A stretch of DNA of 64,000 nucleotides from Ceratothoa steindachneri (taxonomy: Eukaryota > Arthropoda > Malacostraca > Isopoda > Cymothoidae): positions 200,481,946-200,545,945 of the forward strand of contig OZ018325.1 in assembly GCA_963969495.1 (NCBI GenBank), written 5' to 3'. The notes below the pieces were generated by a model, which saw nothing but the letters and a program-made list of their open reading frames with translations, searched no databases and was not told the DNA's origin. A program made the translations under genes and the position numbers. Below are positions 43,880 through 54,989 of this stretch, one piece after another (within the stretch, counting starts at the first letter, position 1; the number at the start of each line of letters is the position of its first letter).

Positions 43880-44825
43880 TAATTGTGCATACCTTTCTCT
43901 ACTGCTACCATGTCGACGGATTTCTTCAAACGTGTTGTAAATTTCTCTATTTTAGTTTTGATTTCATTCGTCCATTGGGGAGCAGGGATTGTTCTGTAGT
44001 TAGTTTTGGGGGCGTATAGCCTGTCGGCTTCTATGATGAGGTTTGTAATGTTGTTTAGGTGCGTGTTGATTTCTATTAGGGGAATTTCTGCAAGGGAAGT
44101 TATACCGTAATTTTCTAAATGTTTCTTATACTCGGTCCAGTTGGTCTTCGATAATGCCTTCCTTTGGGGAATTTCAATTTGGATAGGCAAGGTTGAAATC
44201 TTCGTAATGAGTCCGATGTGATCAGAACGTATTGCGAGTCTAGGAGTGGTGTGGATGTTGAAAGCGAAGTTGGGGTTAGTCAGTATTATGTCTGTAGTGG
44301 TTGAACACCGGTTTGTTACAAATGTGGAAAAATCAGGGCCCTCTCTTTGCACCATCTGCCTCTTTATGAGTAGTTCTAGAGTTTTTCCATTTCCATTAAA
44401 GGCGTTTGTGTATCTAGCAGAGTTGCATCTTGCATTGACGTCCCCTAGGAGGATCGCTGAAGTTGATGGGCGGAAGATCCGGATGAAGTTCGGGGTCAGG
44501 AGGTACGAGCGCCGGGGGGTTGGTATGCTCCGGCTACCACCAGATCCCCTGTTGTCATTTTTAGCTTAATAGCTATATATGACTCTTCCAGATCTATAAT
44601 TTTGGGGAAAAGATTTTTTATTCCCATCAAAGAGTGTGTAGGTATGGCTTGCAGCCCAAACTTTGAAATTTGGGAATTTGATGGGCTCCGTTTGTAAGTT
44701 CATACTATGTTCGTTTATGATGACTATATCTGGATCGATTTACCTAATTATGTTGCAATGAGTTTTTTTAATCCCTCCATCCATCGAAATTTAGAGTAAA
44801 GATTTTTAGTTTTTTGGGTATTGTA
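43880..44825 (-). pseudogene. APE endonuclease, family 2 reverse copy
   Basis: Ordered blocks on the reverse strand: LKIFTLNFDGWRD (catalytic Asn of the N-terminal block), LLGDVNARCNSARYTNAF (Asp, Asn) at about 44390-44450, DFSTFVTNRCSTTTDIILTN, then RSDHIGLITKIS (Ser-Asp-His). The frame 43879-44355 continues past the endonuclease into the pre-RT linker (IPAPQWTNEIKTKIEKF). The forward copy has the same order. Confidence 0.8.
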
Positions 44826-44829
44826 CGTT

Positions 44830-46215
44830 CGGATGCATTTTATCGTTTGGTGGGTCTTCTGTTTTTGGCCTTCTCAGAGTTCGCGGGTGATCTAATATGT
44901 CCTGGGCGTTTTTTCTTGAACTGGTCAGTAGGGAGATTAAAGCATGAATTCGCCGAAATTTATACGAGTCCTTGTTTAAGGGCATTAGTAATCTCGGTTT
45001 CATCATATTTGGAATCGTAATCCCATTTAAACTTCCCTTTGACCAGACCTTCAACAATTTCTTTGTTTATTTACTAACGGGAGTGAGTTCCGTAAGCTTT
45101 AAGGTTATATTTTTTTGTATTGTTTGTCTTTGCTTTTTCTTGTTCGTTTTTCTTTCACCAGTTTAATTTGTTCTATGACCTCAAAGTCTTCTTTATTGAT
45201 TTCAGTTTCGGTTTCTATTTGTTCTTCTGTTGTCTCTTTTGTTTCCTGTTCAGTTGACATTGAGATTCTGTACAGGTCACTGGAAGGCGAGTTCTCGGGG
45301 GAACCACATAGGTTTTAAGCCATTTTGTGTGAGCATTTTATTTAGCTCTTCCGAGTATGAGCTCGGTTTTGCCATGTTCACAAAATGTGTGTGGAGAATG
45401 CACAGTATGAGATCTGGCCTCATATTTTTCTCAATATTCACGATTGTTGTTTGTTCCTTTGCCAGCCTTGCCGTTGCCGCTGCGTAAGTCTTTGTCTTTT
45501 TCCTCTCCTCTCCTATCATTGCAGTCTTTTTTTTTAGTTTACTTTCTTCATGGGCCATGCCATTGAGAGGGGGCGGTGTAGATTTCCGCAATTGGCGCAC
45601 TTTTTTCTTGGCTTTTGCATTGTTCTCACCTATGCTCTGTGCTTGAGCATTCCGAGCATTTCATGCCCTAGAACCTACAGTCTCGGGTCGTGTGGTGATC
45701 GAGGGCGTAGCACTTAGAGCAGACCAAGAGAGAGACGAATGTTTCTTTTTCTATCTGGTCAGGCGCTATCTTGGTCAAAATGCGAGCAGTCTTTTTTCGG
45801 CAGCATTTAACGCCATTTCAGTGTCCTTCAATGTCGCCTTAAATACGTGAGTGTGTTCCTCTCCGTTTTGTTTTTTAAATTTTATTATTTCTTCTATTTT
45901 GGCCCATTCTTGATTTTTTTCCATCTCCGCCTTGATTTTGTCTGCGGAATGCTCACCTACCCACGGGTCAAGTCTTCTGCAAATCACTGACCTTTTGATT
46001 GCGACAACAGGTGGTACCCTGCCAACTAGCCCTATTTTATTTAGCTTTTTTGCAGCGTTTTCGCTAATTCGGTTGTCGAGGTCCTTTTCCGTATCACATA
46101 GGGCTACATAGCCATTGCATTGGTCTTTCAATCGTAGAACAACCACTCCTATTTCGGCGAAGATGGTTTGGGGGATTTTTCCCGGTCTGGCTTTGTGCGC
46201 CCTTCGAGAACCCAA
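44830..46215 (-). pseudogene. ORF1 of family 2, reverse copy
   Basis: A nucleic-acid-binding Gag-like protein. The N-terminal 146 residues contain YVALCDTEKDLDNRI, then RSVICRRLDPWVGEHSADKI and WAKIEEIIKFKKQNGEEHTH. A frameshifted middle (about 45700-45540) has three zinc knuckles: CSKCYALDHHTTRDC; CSECSSTEHR with an in-frame stop; and CANCGNLHRPLSM with its last Cys changed to Trp. The C-terminal part starts from RPDLILCILHTHFVN and ends with FKWDYD and CFNLPTDQFKKKR. All blocks recur in the forward copy. Several frameshifts. Confidence 0.8.
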
Positions 46216-46250
46216 GGGGGGGGGGCTGTCCCCCCAGTACTGGATGTTCT

Positions 46251-47900
46251 TCTGATGGATATTTTCTTTAATTTCATACCTGTATTTATATTTTTCCAGG
46301 GGAAAAAATGATGGTAATTATATTTATTTTTGAGTGAGGAGTTTCCCTTACCTCCATTGGGGATTTTATGTGCCCGTATTAGGGTTGCTGTCTTAGATGA
46401 GTTAATGGGATGATGATTGGATGAATGAACCCGGGTGGGATCCTCCGAGGGGTGAAGCATGGCGGACATTTTGGTGGACGGTGGTCGAATCAACTCCCAC
46501 CGCCGGGGGGTGCCGCCCCCTCGTTTTTTTTTGGATATTCTACGCTGCGTCCAACATACATAGAGACGGTTTCATCTCCTTCTATGGTTTTGGCCGTGCC
46601 TTCCTGGAGGTTCTTTTGGAACACCCTGGCACTTGCAGAGTAGTCCCATTGACTAGGAACCTATGACTCCGAGTTCCACAGTGGGATAGGCCTCAAACCT
46701 CCTTTCCTCGGAGCCTCAAATTATGCCTTTGGTCAGGCGGTGATGATAGACAGCTTCCCCATCCAGACGAAGTTCCCCCGAGGCAGGGGAGGGTGGTGAA
46801 ATTAGCCGGACATATTAAAATATGATGGTTGAATGAAGTGTATTTTTCTCTTTTTTAAGGGGGGGGGGAGTGAGGCGGATGAATAAGAGGTGAGAGAGGC
46901 AGAACAGAAATGAGGATGAATTCGATGGCTGGGTAGAGGTGGAATTCGAGCGAGGTTTGCCTGAGAATGGGAGTCTTGAGCGACAAGATTCCTTCAGTGT
47001 CTAATTCTCGAGGAATGTATTTATTTTAACGTTGGAGAGTGCGATCAGGCACAGCGTCCGTCCGTGCTGAGCGAAGTCGAGCAGTCTTCGCGTTGTTGAA
47101 TCGTTCTGGGTGTAACCCTAGCGCCCCGAGGGGTCTTTGTTGGAGGGGGGGGGGTCTCTCTCTTCCACTAAAAATACAACTTCCCTGTATTTTTGGTGAC
47201 AGCGCAGTTAGGAGTCTCTCTTACAGGGTTCCAGAGCACACTGCCCCCCCCCGCTCCCCAGAATACGAGGATCTCCCGTCATTGCGGAATACGGTCCGGA
47301 TTCGGAGATACGCTTCTGGGGTTGTATCCTTTCTATACATTTTCACTTCGACTAACTTTACCACTTAAGAATTTGTTTTCAAGAACTTTCAGTCGAGATT
47401 TTCTAGTTTCCCCCCCCCTCCCTGAGATGAAAATAAAAGAAAGTAATCCAATGATCAGATGCTCACTCAGCCTGAATAGGACGAGGAAGAGGAGGAGGAA
47501 GAAGAAAAAGCGAATAAATTGAAAGAACCGGGGCGATAGAAATGACCAAGGGCTGTGTGGGTCAAGATGTTTCAGTCTAGTGATTAGTACATAACTAGTA
47601 CATCCACGTCATAAAGGATAGTGACAATTTTTAGTTTTCTTAAAGTACAAAAAAACACAGTACAGAAAAATTGCATTAAAATATATTTCTATGCATTTAA
47701 AATCGCCCTCTTCAAAAATGCTTAAAATTTTGCAATGAAGAAACCAAAAGTAGCTTCACTAAACTTCAATTAAAAATAAACTATTTAAAACTAAAAGACA
47801 AAACACTGAAGAAGTCTGGCAAAGACCTGAAATATAATAGTTAATCAATCAATTCCGTAGGTATGTTGATATGAGTTACACACTCTCACACACACACACA

Positions 47901-47903
<3 letters not shown>
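46251..47903. other. Possible 5' UTR of family 2, then non-coding sequence
   Basis: 46251-46800 is patchily GC-rich and could include the 5' UTR of the reverse copy. G and C homopolymers of 9-10 bases lie at 46210, 46860, 47149, 47244 and 47410. No gene recognised. Confidence 0.4.

Positions 47904-47944
<41 letters not shown>
47904..47944. repeat. (TA)n microsatellite next to (CA)n
   Basis: A short (CA)n run at about 47886-47903 turns into a TA tract of 41 bp. It abuts a dispersed repeat that has the same TA neighbour at 62.2 kb. Confidence 0.95.
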
Positions 47945-47946
<2 letters not shown>

Positions 47947-48250
47947 TCACTAAATATAATTTAAGAAGGGGATTTGTATTAGTATTTGAATAATGATTTC
48001 ATCTTAGTTCGGTTATGACATGTTTTTTTATCAAAGTTATTTCTAATAATTCTTTTATAATATCAAAAAAACAAAATGGTGAAGTTCAGAAATAAATATA
48101 GGTTTTCAAATTTTGTGAATTTTTTAAAACCAAAAGAATTACAAATGGTGAAGTTCAGAAAATTTATTTTTATATATCTTCTATAACTCTATATTTTAGT
48201 TACGTGATATTTTGAATTATTAAATTTTAATCTTAGTAGCGAAACCATTA
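47945..48250 (+). repeat. Dispersed AT-rich repeat, copy 1
   Basis: About 300 bp that recurs in reverse complement at 61880-62220. Shared blocks include TAGTATTTGAATAATGATTT, TTCATCTTAG..CGGTTATGAC, GAAGTTCAGAAATAAATATA and TTAATCTTAGTAG. Each copy starts directly at a (TA)n tract. It has no coding content and contains two related GTGAAGTTCAGAAA segments. Its type (MITE or other) is unknown. Confidence 0.8.
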
Positions 48251-48272
48251 CGTGATATATATATTATATATA

Positions 48273-49679
48273 CAGTGGCGGCAACAAAAAAAGTGACATG
48301 TGACAATTCGGGGAAAATGAAACAGAAAAATGTAACTTACATATTTTATTATGAATATTTCATGAAAGTTAATACTTGGTCATGTTGCCCTTGCACTTGA
48401 TGACCATTCTGAGTCGATTGGGCATTGATTCAGCGAGGTTTGCGAAGTAGGTGGGGTCGATCGTAACCCAGATCTTCTTCAGTGATTCTATTAGGTCCTT
48501 GATGCTGCCGGATGCTGTCTCTTGAACTTTGGATTTCATCAGATTCCAAGCATTCTCAATAGGATTTAGGTCCGGGGAATTACCAGGCCACTCCAAAACA
48601 CTAATATTATTATCATTGAAGAACCTTTTCACTAACTGGGACCTGTGAGCAGGGGCACCATCATGCATGAAAAATTCACACCGATGAATTTCCCAAAATG
48701 GCAGCATGTGCTGCTTCAAAACTTCGAGATAGTTAGTCCCCCTCATGGTTACATTCTTGGGAAGGAAGTACAGACCTCCTCTGCCCTTGTTTCCACTAAA
48801 GGCACCCTACACCATCACACTATCAGGGTGCTTCACAGTTTTCACGGTATATTTTGGGTCATACCGAGACACATTGCTGGGACGACGCACGATCTTTGAC
48901 TCTCCTCTGACCAGCCTAAAGGTGCTCTCATCACTGAACATCACCTTCTTCCAATGGGCAGCTGTCCAATGTTTATAGGTCTTGCAAAAATTGAGTCTTT
49001 TCATCTTCATAGCCTTGGTAAGAAGTGGCTTCTTGGCAGCGCGGCGAGCCGGTAGGCCTAAGTCCTTCTGTAAGCGATGACGGGATGGTCCTGAGGGCGA
49101 CGTTCTGGAGAAGGTCTGGGTGTTTTTTCTTGATTGAAGCGGAGGTTACAGAAGGGTCTGACATCACTTCACGCCTTAGGATATTATCAGTCCTTGGAGA
49201 TGTCTTCCTAGCTGCACCAGTGCCCTCCTTCCTCTTTGGTATGGTACCTGGTGGCAATAACTCAGCTGCCCGTTTTAGGCGATAAATCGTATTTCTTGAG
49301 GTTCCTAAATCTGCTGCTACATCAATAAAAGACTTTCCCTGCTCTAATAGGGTCAAGGCACGGCTTTTCTCTGTCATAGAAAGTTTTTTCCGCCCCATTG
49401 TATCCACTTGCACAGAAGTTATAGCACGTCAAATGTAGGCACGAATGCAGGAAATCAGCACGCTGGAGCGTTGTACACCAAAACCTCACTGTACGAGCTC
49501 AAACGAGACAGTGAGTTCCAATAAAGCGCAGTTCTGTTGTCTTAGCTCAGGAGAGTCATCCACTCGTGGCATAAGCCCCGCCCCTTTTCATTGGCTTGTT
49601 GGCAAGTAAAATCGTGAAAGCGATTTTATGTATCGATTTCTATTGCCAATATTCAATGTCACTTTTTTTGTTGCCGCCA

Positions 49680-49682
<3 letters not shown>
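48273..49682 (-). mobile_element. Tc1-like transposon Tc1-a, 1410 bp, near-intact
   Basis: Bounded by perfect 26-bp inverted repeats (48273-48298 and 49657-49682), starting CAGTGGCGGCAACAAAAAAA, with TA on both outer sides. It encodes one DD34E transposase on the reverse strand. Both ends complete and two coding lesions only: a young insertion. It sits against the (TA)n tract 49683-49750. Confidence 0.95.
48369..49398 (-). pseudogene. Tc1-a transposase (DD34E), one frameshift and one nonsense
   Basis: The ATG at 49398 opens MGRKKLSMTEKSRALTLL, a helix-turn-helix DNA-binding region continuing LGTSRNTIYRLKRAAELLP. A one-base frame change occurs near 49100 (after ALRTI). The catalytic part has MFSDESTF (first Asp), FFMHDGAPAHRS (second Asp) and DLNPIENAWNLMK (Glu). 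Exactly 34 residues separate the second Asp from the Glu, so it is DD34E. VMVWG is broken by a TAG near 48807. The stop is TAA at 48369-48371. The protein would cut and rejoin the element at its inverted repeats. Confidence 0.92.

Positions 49683-49750
<68 letters not shown>
49683..49750. repeat. (TA)n microsatellite between two Tc1 elements
   Basis: 68 bp of pure TA. It is the right flank of Tc1-a and the left flank of Tc1-b, with no other sequence in between. Confidence 0.97.
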
Positions 49751-49753
<3 letters not shown>

Positions 49754-51317
49754 TGGGGGCAATAAATATCCGATACATGGTCAAAGGTTTAGTTACCATA
49801 GTTACACAACAGCAAAGTAATTGAAAATTGAACATCTTATGTATTTTGTACGTTGAATACAAATTTGCATCATATTGCAAAAATAGAAAAACATTACTAT
49901 GATTACGGCAAAAATATCAAACGAACGTTTCAAAAGCTAGTTAGTATTTGGTGATATGAACTTTCGTCGCTACTACAGCTTCCAATCGTTTGGGATATTT
50001 ACTTATGAGGTTCTTACAAATATTTGTAGGTATCTTGGCCCATTCTTCTTGGCATATTCTTTTTAAATCTGTTAAGATTTCTTGGGTCCCTTTTTTGAAT
50101 CTTTAGTTTTAATTCTCGCCACAGATCCTCGATAGGATTTAGTTCTGGCGACTGACTTGGCCATCTTTTATTTTCTTCTGTTGAAGCTACGCTGCAGTGC
50201 CCTTGGCTGTATGTTTTGGATCGTTGTCCTGCTGGAATGTCCATCCTCTTGGCAACTTCAAGTCGTCTGCAGACTATAAGAGATTATCATCCAGAATCCT
50301 GCGATACATCTGAACATTCATTTTCCCTTCAATAATATGGAGTCTTCCAGGACCTGCAGAGGAGAAGCAGCCCCATACCATTATGCTGCCTCCTCCAAAC
50401 TTCACTGTTGGGATTGTATCTTTAGGATCATGAGCTGAGTTTTTCTGCCTCCAAACGTGACTAACACTATTCCGCCCAAATAACTCAATCTTCGTCTCGT
50501 CAGACCATAGTACAGAGTCCAAAAAACTTGCAGACTTCTCTAAATGTTCCTTGGCAAAATTCAGACGATTTCTGACATGAATTGGTTTCAACAAACGTGT
50601 CTTTTTTGGTGTGCGAGAATGGAATCCCTCGTTCCTAAGAACTCCTCTGATTGTATTTTTGCATACATTTGTCCCAGCTGCTTCCAAATCTTTCTGAAGT
50701 TCAGATCGAGTCACTCGAGGATTCTTCTTTACTTTACGCACTATATGTTTAGCTGTACGATTTGAATTTTTAGATGGACGCCCTGAACGTGGTAGACTTG
50801 CAATGGACTGATATGACGTGAACCGGCGAATTGTGTCACCGATGTTTGAGATTGGTATTTTTAGCATAGATGAAATTTTTCTATAGCCCAAACCACTTTT
50901 ATGTAACTGAACAATTAGTTCTCTGCTCCTTTTTGGCAATTCTTTAGTCTTCGCCATATTAAAATTAGTGTTGAACGATGACCTCCTTCTCATGCAGCTC
51001 TCAGACACTGACTGAGGTCCGCTGTTTCACGTCGACGAAGTAGTTTATTCTTCTAGAAAGTTCTACAGCATTCCTGTCACGTAAACCACTTTGGAATATT
51101 TGAGAACTATTTATTATCGCTTTAAAACTAATTTTGTGGGTGTTTTGGATACTTTTTGAGGCGATATAATATCAATGCTTTACTATTTGTATATTCTAAT
51201 ACCGAATTTGTATTCAATGTACAAAATACATAAGATCTTCAATTTTCGATTACTTTACTGTTGTGTAACTATGGTAAATAAACTTTTGCCCATGTATCCC
51301 ATATTTATTGCACCCAC

Positions 51318-51319
<2 letters not shown>
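49751..51319 (-). mobile_element. Tc1-like transposon Tc1-b, 1569 bp, long inverted repeats
   Basis: The ends CAGTGGGGGCAATAAATAT and CAGTGGGTGCAATAAATAT (right end, reverse complement) start inverted repeats that stay similar for about 115 bases, including TTACCATAGTTACACAACAG in both arms. The left flank is TA; the right flank is TG leading into TGTGTATATA, a probable decayed TA. It encodes a transposase unlike Tc1-a in sequence, so it is a different subfamily. Confidence 0.92.
49941..50957 (-). pseudogene. Tc1-b transposase, broken
   Basis: The ATG at 50957 opens MAKTKELPKRSRELIVQLHK, a paired-like DNA-binding region with two helix-turn-helix parts and the linker SGRPSK between them. It is open for 228 codons through WSDETKIELFG (first Asp) and KFGGGSIMVWGCFSSAGPG. 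A TAG near 50274 interrupts ILDDNLL..SADD. In the same frame follows [12 protein letters not shown] (second Asp), then another TAG and a frame change before [19 protein letters not shown] (Glu). A final frame change leads to KYPKRLEAVVATKVHITKY and the TAA at 49941. At least four lesions, so older than Tc1-a. Confidence 0.9.

Positions 51320-51325
<6 letters not shown>

Positions 51326-51394
<69 letters not shown>
51326..51394. repeat. (TA)n microsatellite right of Tc1-b
   Basis: 69 bp of pure TA separated from the end of Tc1-b only by a short TG-rich run. Confidence 0.97.
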
Positions 51395-51397
<3 letters not shown>

Positions 51398-51499
51398 GGT
51401 CTTTAAGAATAAAGACGAAAGCGCTCGGAACCTTTTTTCACTTTTCCTTTGTGGGTGTATCTGCATAACTTTAATTCAGGTGCATTTTGTGAGCTTTTT

Positions 51500-52561
<1,062 letters not shown>

Positions 52562-52633
<72 letters not shown>
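52562..52633. repeat. (TA)n microsatellite, 72 bp
   Basis: Pure TA tract about 100 bp left of the pyrimidine-rich tract. Confidence 0.97.
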
Positions 52634-52637
<4 letters not shown>

Positions 52638-52721
52638 CAAGCCATGGCTTCGTTGCGCTCGCTATAGGGCCTTTCAGGCTGTTGGCCTTCGGCCTCTTTG
52701 ATCTTTCAAAACGATTGTAAT

Positions 52722-52890
52722 CATTTCTACCCCCCTCACCTCCATGTTCCCCTACCCTCTCATCTCCCTCTTCCTCTACCCCTATCACCTCATCTACTCC
52801 TCCCCCTACCACATCCCCTCATCTCTCCCTAGTCCTCATATGTTCCCCAACCATTTTACCCTTCTTAGTCTACCTCTCACCCTATCTCTC
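52722..52890. repeat. Pyrimidine-rich tract
   Basis: About 170 bp, mostly C and T on the + strand (CCCCTC, CATCTC, CTACC motifs). It is the counterpart of the purine-rich tract 53336-53616 on the far side of a foldback. Confidence 0.8.
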
Positions 52891-53094
52891 TAATAATCAG
52901 TAATTAAAGATATTTTTATGCCACAATATAAGAATTTCCAAGAATCGTCATCTCGATTTAATTACCACATGGCTTTTTATCCCTGGATAAAATATCTTAC
53001 TTTATTTCGAACACATATTTTTTCGGGGAAAGGACTGGCATCTCTGCTTATATTTATATTGTGGCCTAAAAATATCTTTACTTGCTGATTATTA
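52891..53094. repeat. 40-bp inverted repeat around 124 bp
   Basis: The arms 52891-52930 and 53055-53094 match at about 37 of 40 positions, starting TAATAATCAGTAATTAAAGA. The loop is AT-rich and non-coding. Together with the flanking pyrimidine and purine tracts it may be the core of a larger decayed palindrome or a foldback element. Confidence 0.8.
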
Positions 53095-53335
53095 TTATTT
53101 TTAGATTTAAGTAGATTCAGGAGAGGTGCGCATTTTCCCTATCATGTAATATACTTAAAATAACTAAACATTTCACCGCGCTTGCTCGGCAGTTTACGTT
53201 CACGCGTGACTGACCGTTAGTTATAAGCGAACAACGTTGTGACCACATAAACAGATCCAACGTCTAATCAATAAAACTATATTTGAAGAACGGGATATTT
53301 AAAAAAAAAATTATCTTGATTTATATGTCCTTTTA

Positions 53336-53616
53336 TAGGGGTGAGAGGGGGAGAGATTGAGGAAGAGGGGGGCGGGGAGTTATTAGAGAAGAGGGTTGAG
53401 AGAGGGGGGGAAAGGGGAGAGAATTTTCCTCTTGTTTTAGATATCCTTTTAGAAGTGAGGAGAGAGAGTGAAGGGTTGATATGGGTAGAAAGAGGGGAAA
53501 GATGGAGGGTGGAGACGGCGAAACGGGTGGGGGAGATTAAGAGCTAAGATAGAGGAAGGGGGGAAAGAATTTGAAGGAGATTGGGAGAGAGAGGGAGGGG
53601 GGGGGGAGAATGCACT
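53336..53616. repeat. Purine-rich tract
   Basis: About 280 bp, mostly G and A on the + strand (GAGAGGGGG, GAAGAGGGG). The frame open at 53341-53547 is Glu/Gly/Arg-rich because of composition, not because it is a gene. Confidence 0.85.
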
Positions 53617-53678
53617 GGAAATTCATAGTAGTTTTCTCGTCCACTTTAAATTTGTTTTTAAATATTCAAAAGATCACG

Positions 53679-53681
<3 letters not shown>

Positions 53682-53759
<78 letters not shown>
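53682..53759. repeat. (TA)n microsatellite cutting Tc1-c
   Basis: 78 bp of TA. The transposase remnant Tc1-c stops at its right border, within the QDNAPCH block. Confidence 0.97.
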
Positions 53760-53761
<2 letters not shown>

Positions 53762-54385
53762 CATGCAATATCCTGCCATAAAATTGCTAGGTTGGGCAGG
53801 GGCGGGTCTCATATGGGGTACAGCATGTGCTTGTGCTTGCAAAAGTTCTTTATACACCTGAGCTTTTACTCTGCCCTTCAAGCGGAGAAGTGGGCCAGTT
53901 CCTCCCGCCCAAATTATGCCCCACACCATAACGCTTCCTCCACCAAACTTGACCCTGCTCTTCACGCAGTTCACGGATAATCTTTCGGCAAGTCTTCGAG
54001 GGACGCTCCTCCTGCCATGTGAACCAAACAAATTGTACTTCGATTCGTCGCTGAAGTGTACTTTGAACCATTGGTCTTATGTCCCTAGAACGCGCTTAGT
54101 GGCCAAGGATGATCTAGCTTTCTAGTTCTTACGGATGATCAATTGACTGCTGGTGTGCGAGATTTTCAAGATCTTTGCGTCATATTGTCTTCCTGGAAAC
54201 ACAACGCTCATAGTTTCATGCACTACTCGGCAAATCTTGGCTGTTGTCTTGTATCAGTCCTTTTGTGAGATACAGACGATGGCTTGGTCATCTCTCTTTG
54301 AGCTTTTCCTAGGCCTAGCAGTAGAAATTCCACTGGTACATCAGCCTGTGCTATCGTTACGTGATATAATGTTATGTACGAGACT
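53760..54385 (-). pseudogene. Tc1-like transposase fragment, Tc1-c
   Basis: Reverse-strand reading, with stops and frame changes, gives a GRPR-type linker block (ARPRKSSKRDDQAIV) followed by KTTAKICRVVHET (second helix-turn-helix). Then come WFKVHFSDESKYNLFGSHG (first Asp) and VKFGGGSVMVWGIIWAGGTG. The sequence ends at WQDIAC, the remnant of the QDNAPCH block with the second Asp, exactly where the TA tract starts. The Glu domain and both ends are missing. It differs from Tc1-a and Tc1-b. Confidence 0.85.
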
Positions 54386-54749
54386 TTGGGGGTGTTAACC
54401 CTTTTAGCTATGGCTCTTGAAGTAGCTTAAATATTAGCTCCTGGGTATAGGTAGGTGTATTAGGTCCCCTAGGCACGTTTGCTGCTCGGAACTTTATCTA
54501 ATGGCTGAAATTGCTAAGAATTCATGAAGTCAGTTACTACCCTAAATTAGTTGGTTGTCTCAAAAATAGAAGTAATGGAATTACGCCTTTCAGACCAATT
54601 TTCACAACCATTTATTTGGAATAGAAATGCTGTTCTTGCACGTAACTTGCAGTTTCATCCACTATAACATATACAATGTACAACCTATTGCAATGCTTAG
54701 TTTATATCTGTAATTTGTCATGCATTAACTACCATTCTTTGTTTTGAAG
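54386..54749. other. Non-coding AT-rich sequence
   Basis: May contain upstream remains of Tc1-c, but I cannot place an end. Confidence 0.4.
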
Positions 54750-54968
54750 CTACTGTATAAGTTTTTGTGATGGAAATCTAAGTCTTTGAATCATTATGGC
54801 TGCTACTGTAATATATATAAAATTAGGTAAAAGGCCATGTTGTATGCAGGTTCTATTGAAGTCTACAACTGTGGCAGCGTTATTAATTTTAACTTGTATT
54901 TTCTTAGTATTTCTTACAAGTTTTTTAACGGGGTCTTCGAGGCGAGAAAAAACATCCGCGAATGACAT
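54750..54968 (-). pseudogene. Possible Penelope-like N-terminal fragment
   Basis: A 72-codon reverse-strand frame starting MSFADVFSRLEDPVKKL. The later part, VVDFNRTCIQHGLLPNFI, resembles the (F/L)L..C....L.P.F block near the N-terminus of Penelope-like proteins. Nothing else of such an element is found around it. The match is short and could be chance. Confidence 0.35.
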
Positions 54969-54989
54969 TCTTTATTCCTAGACGTCTTT

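Larger units (their letters stand above)
42779..46250 (-). mobile_element. Non-LTR retrotransposon family 2, reverse copy
   Basis: Reverse-strand element with ORF1 (46215 to about 44830) and ORF2 (about 44825 to 42840). Its 3' end has TAATAATAATAAAAATAA before the TA tract. It is homologous throughout to the forward copy at 56.2-60.2 kb. About 700 bases of RT are missing between 43620 and 43760, where FWN.YKKLKGS jumps to SRILCSYLEDRKAKI. A 5' UTR probably extends beyond 46250. Confidence 0.85.

Noticed and set aside
53341..53547. Glu/Gly/Arg-rich frame
   Set aside because: It is the purine-rich tract read in frame; no other coding evidence.
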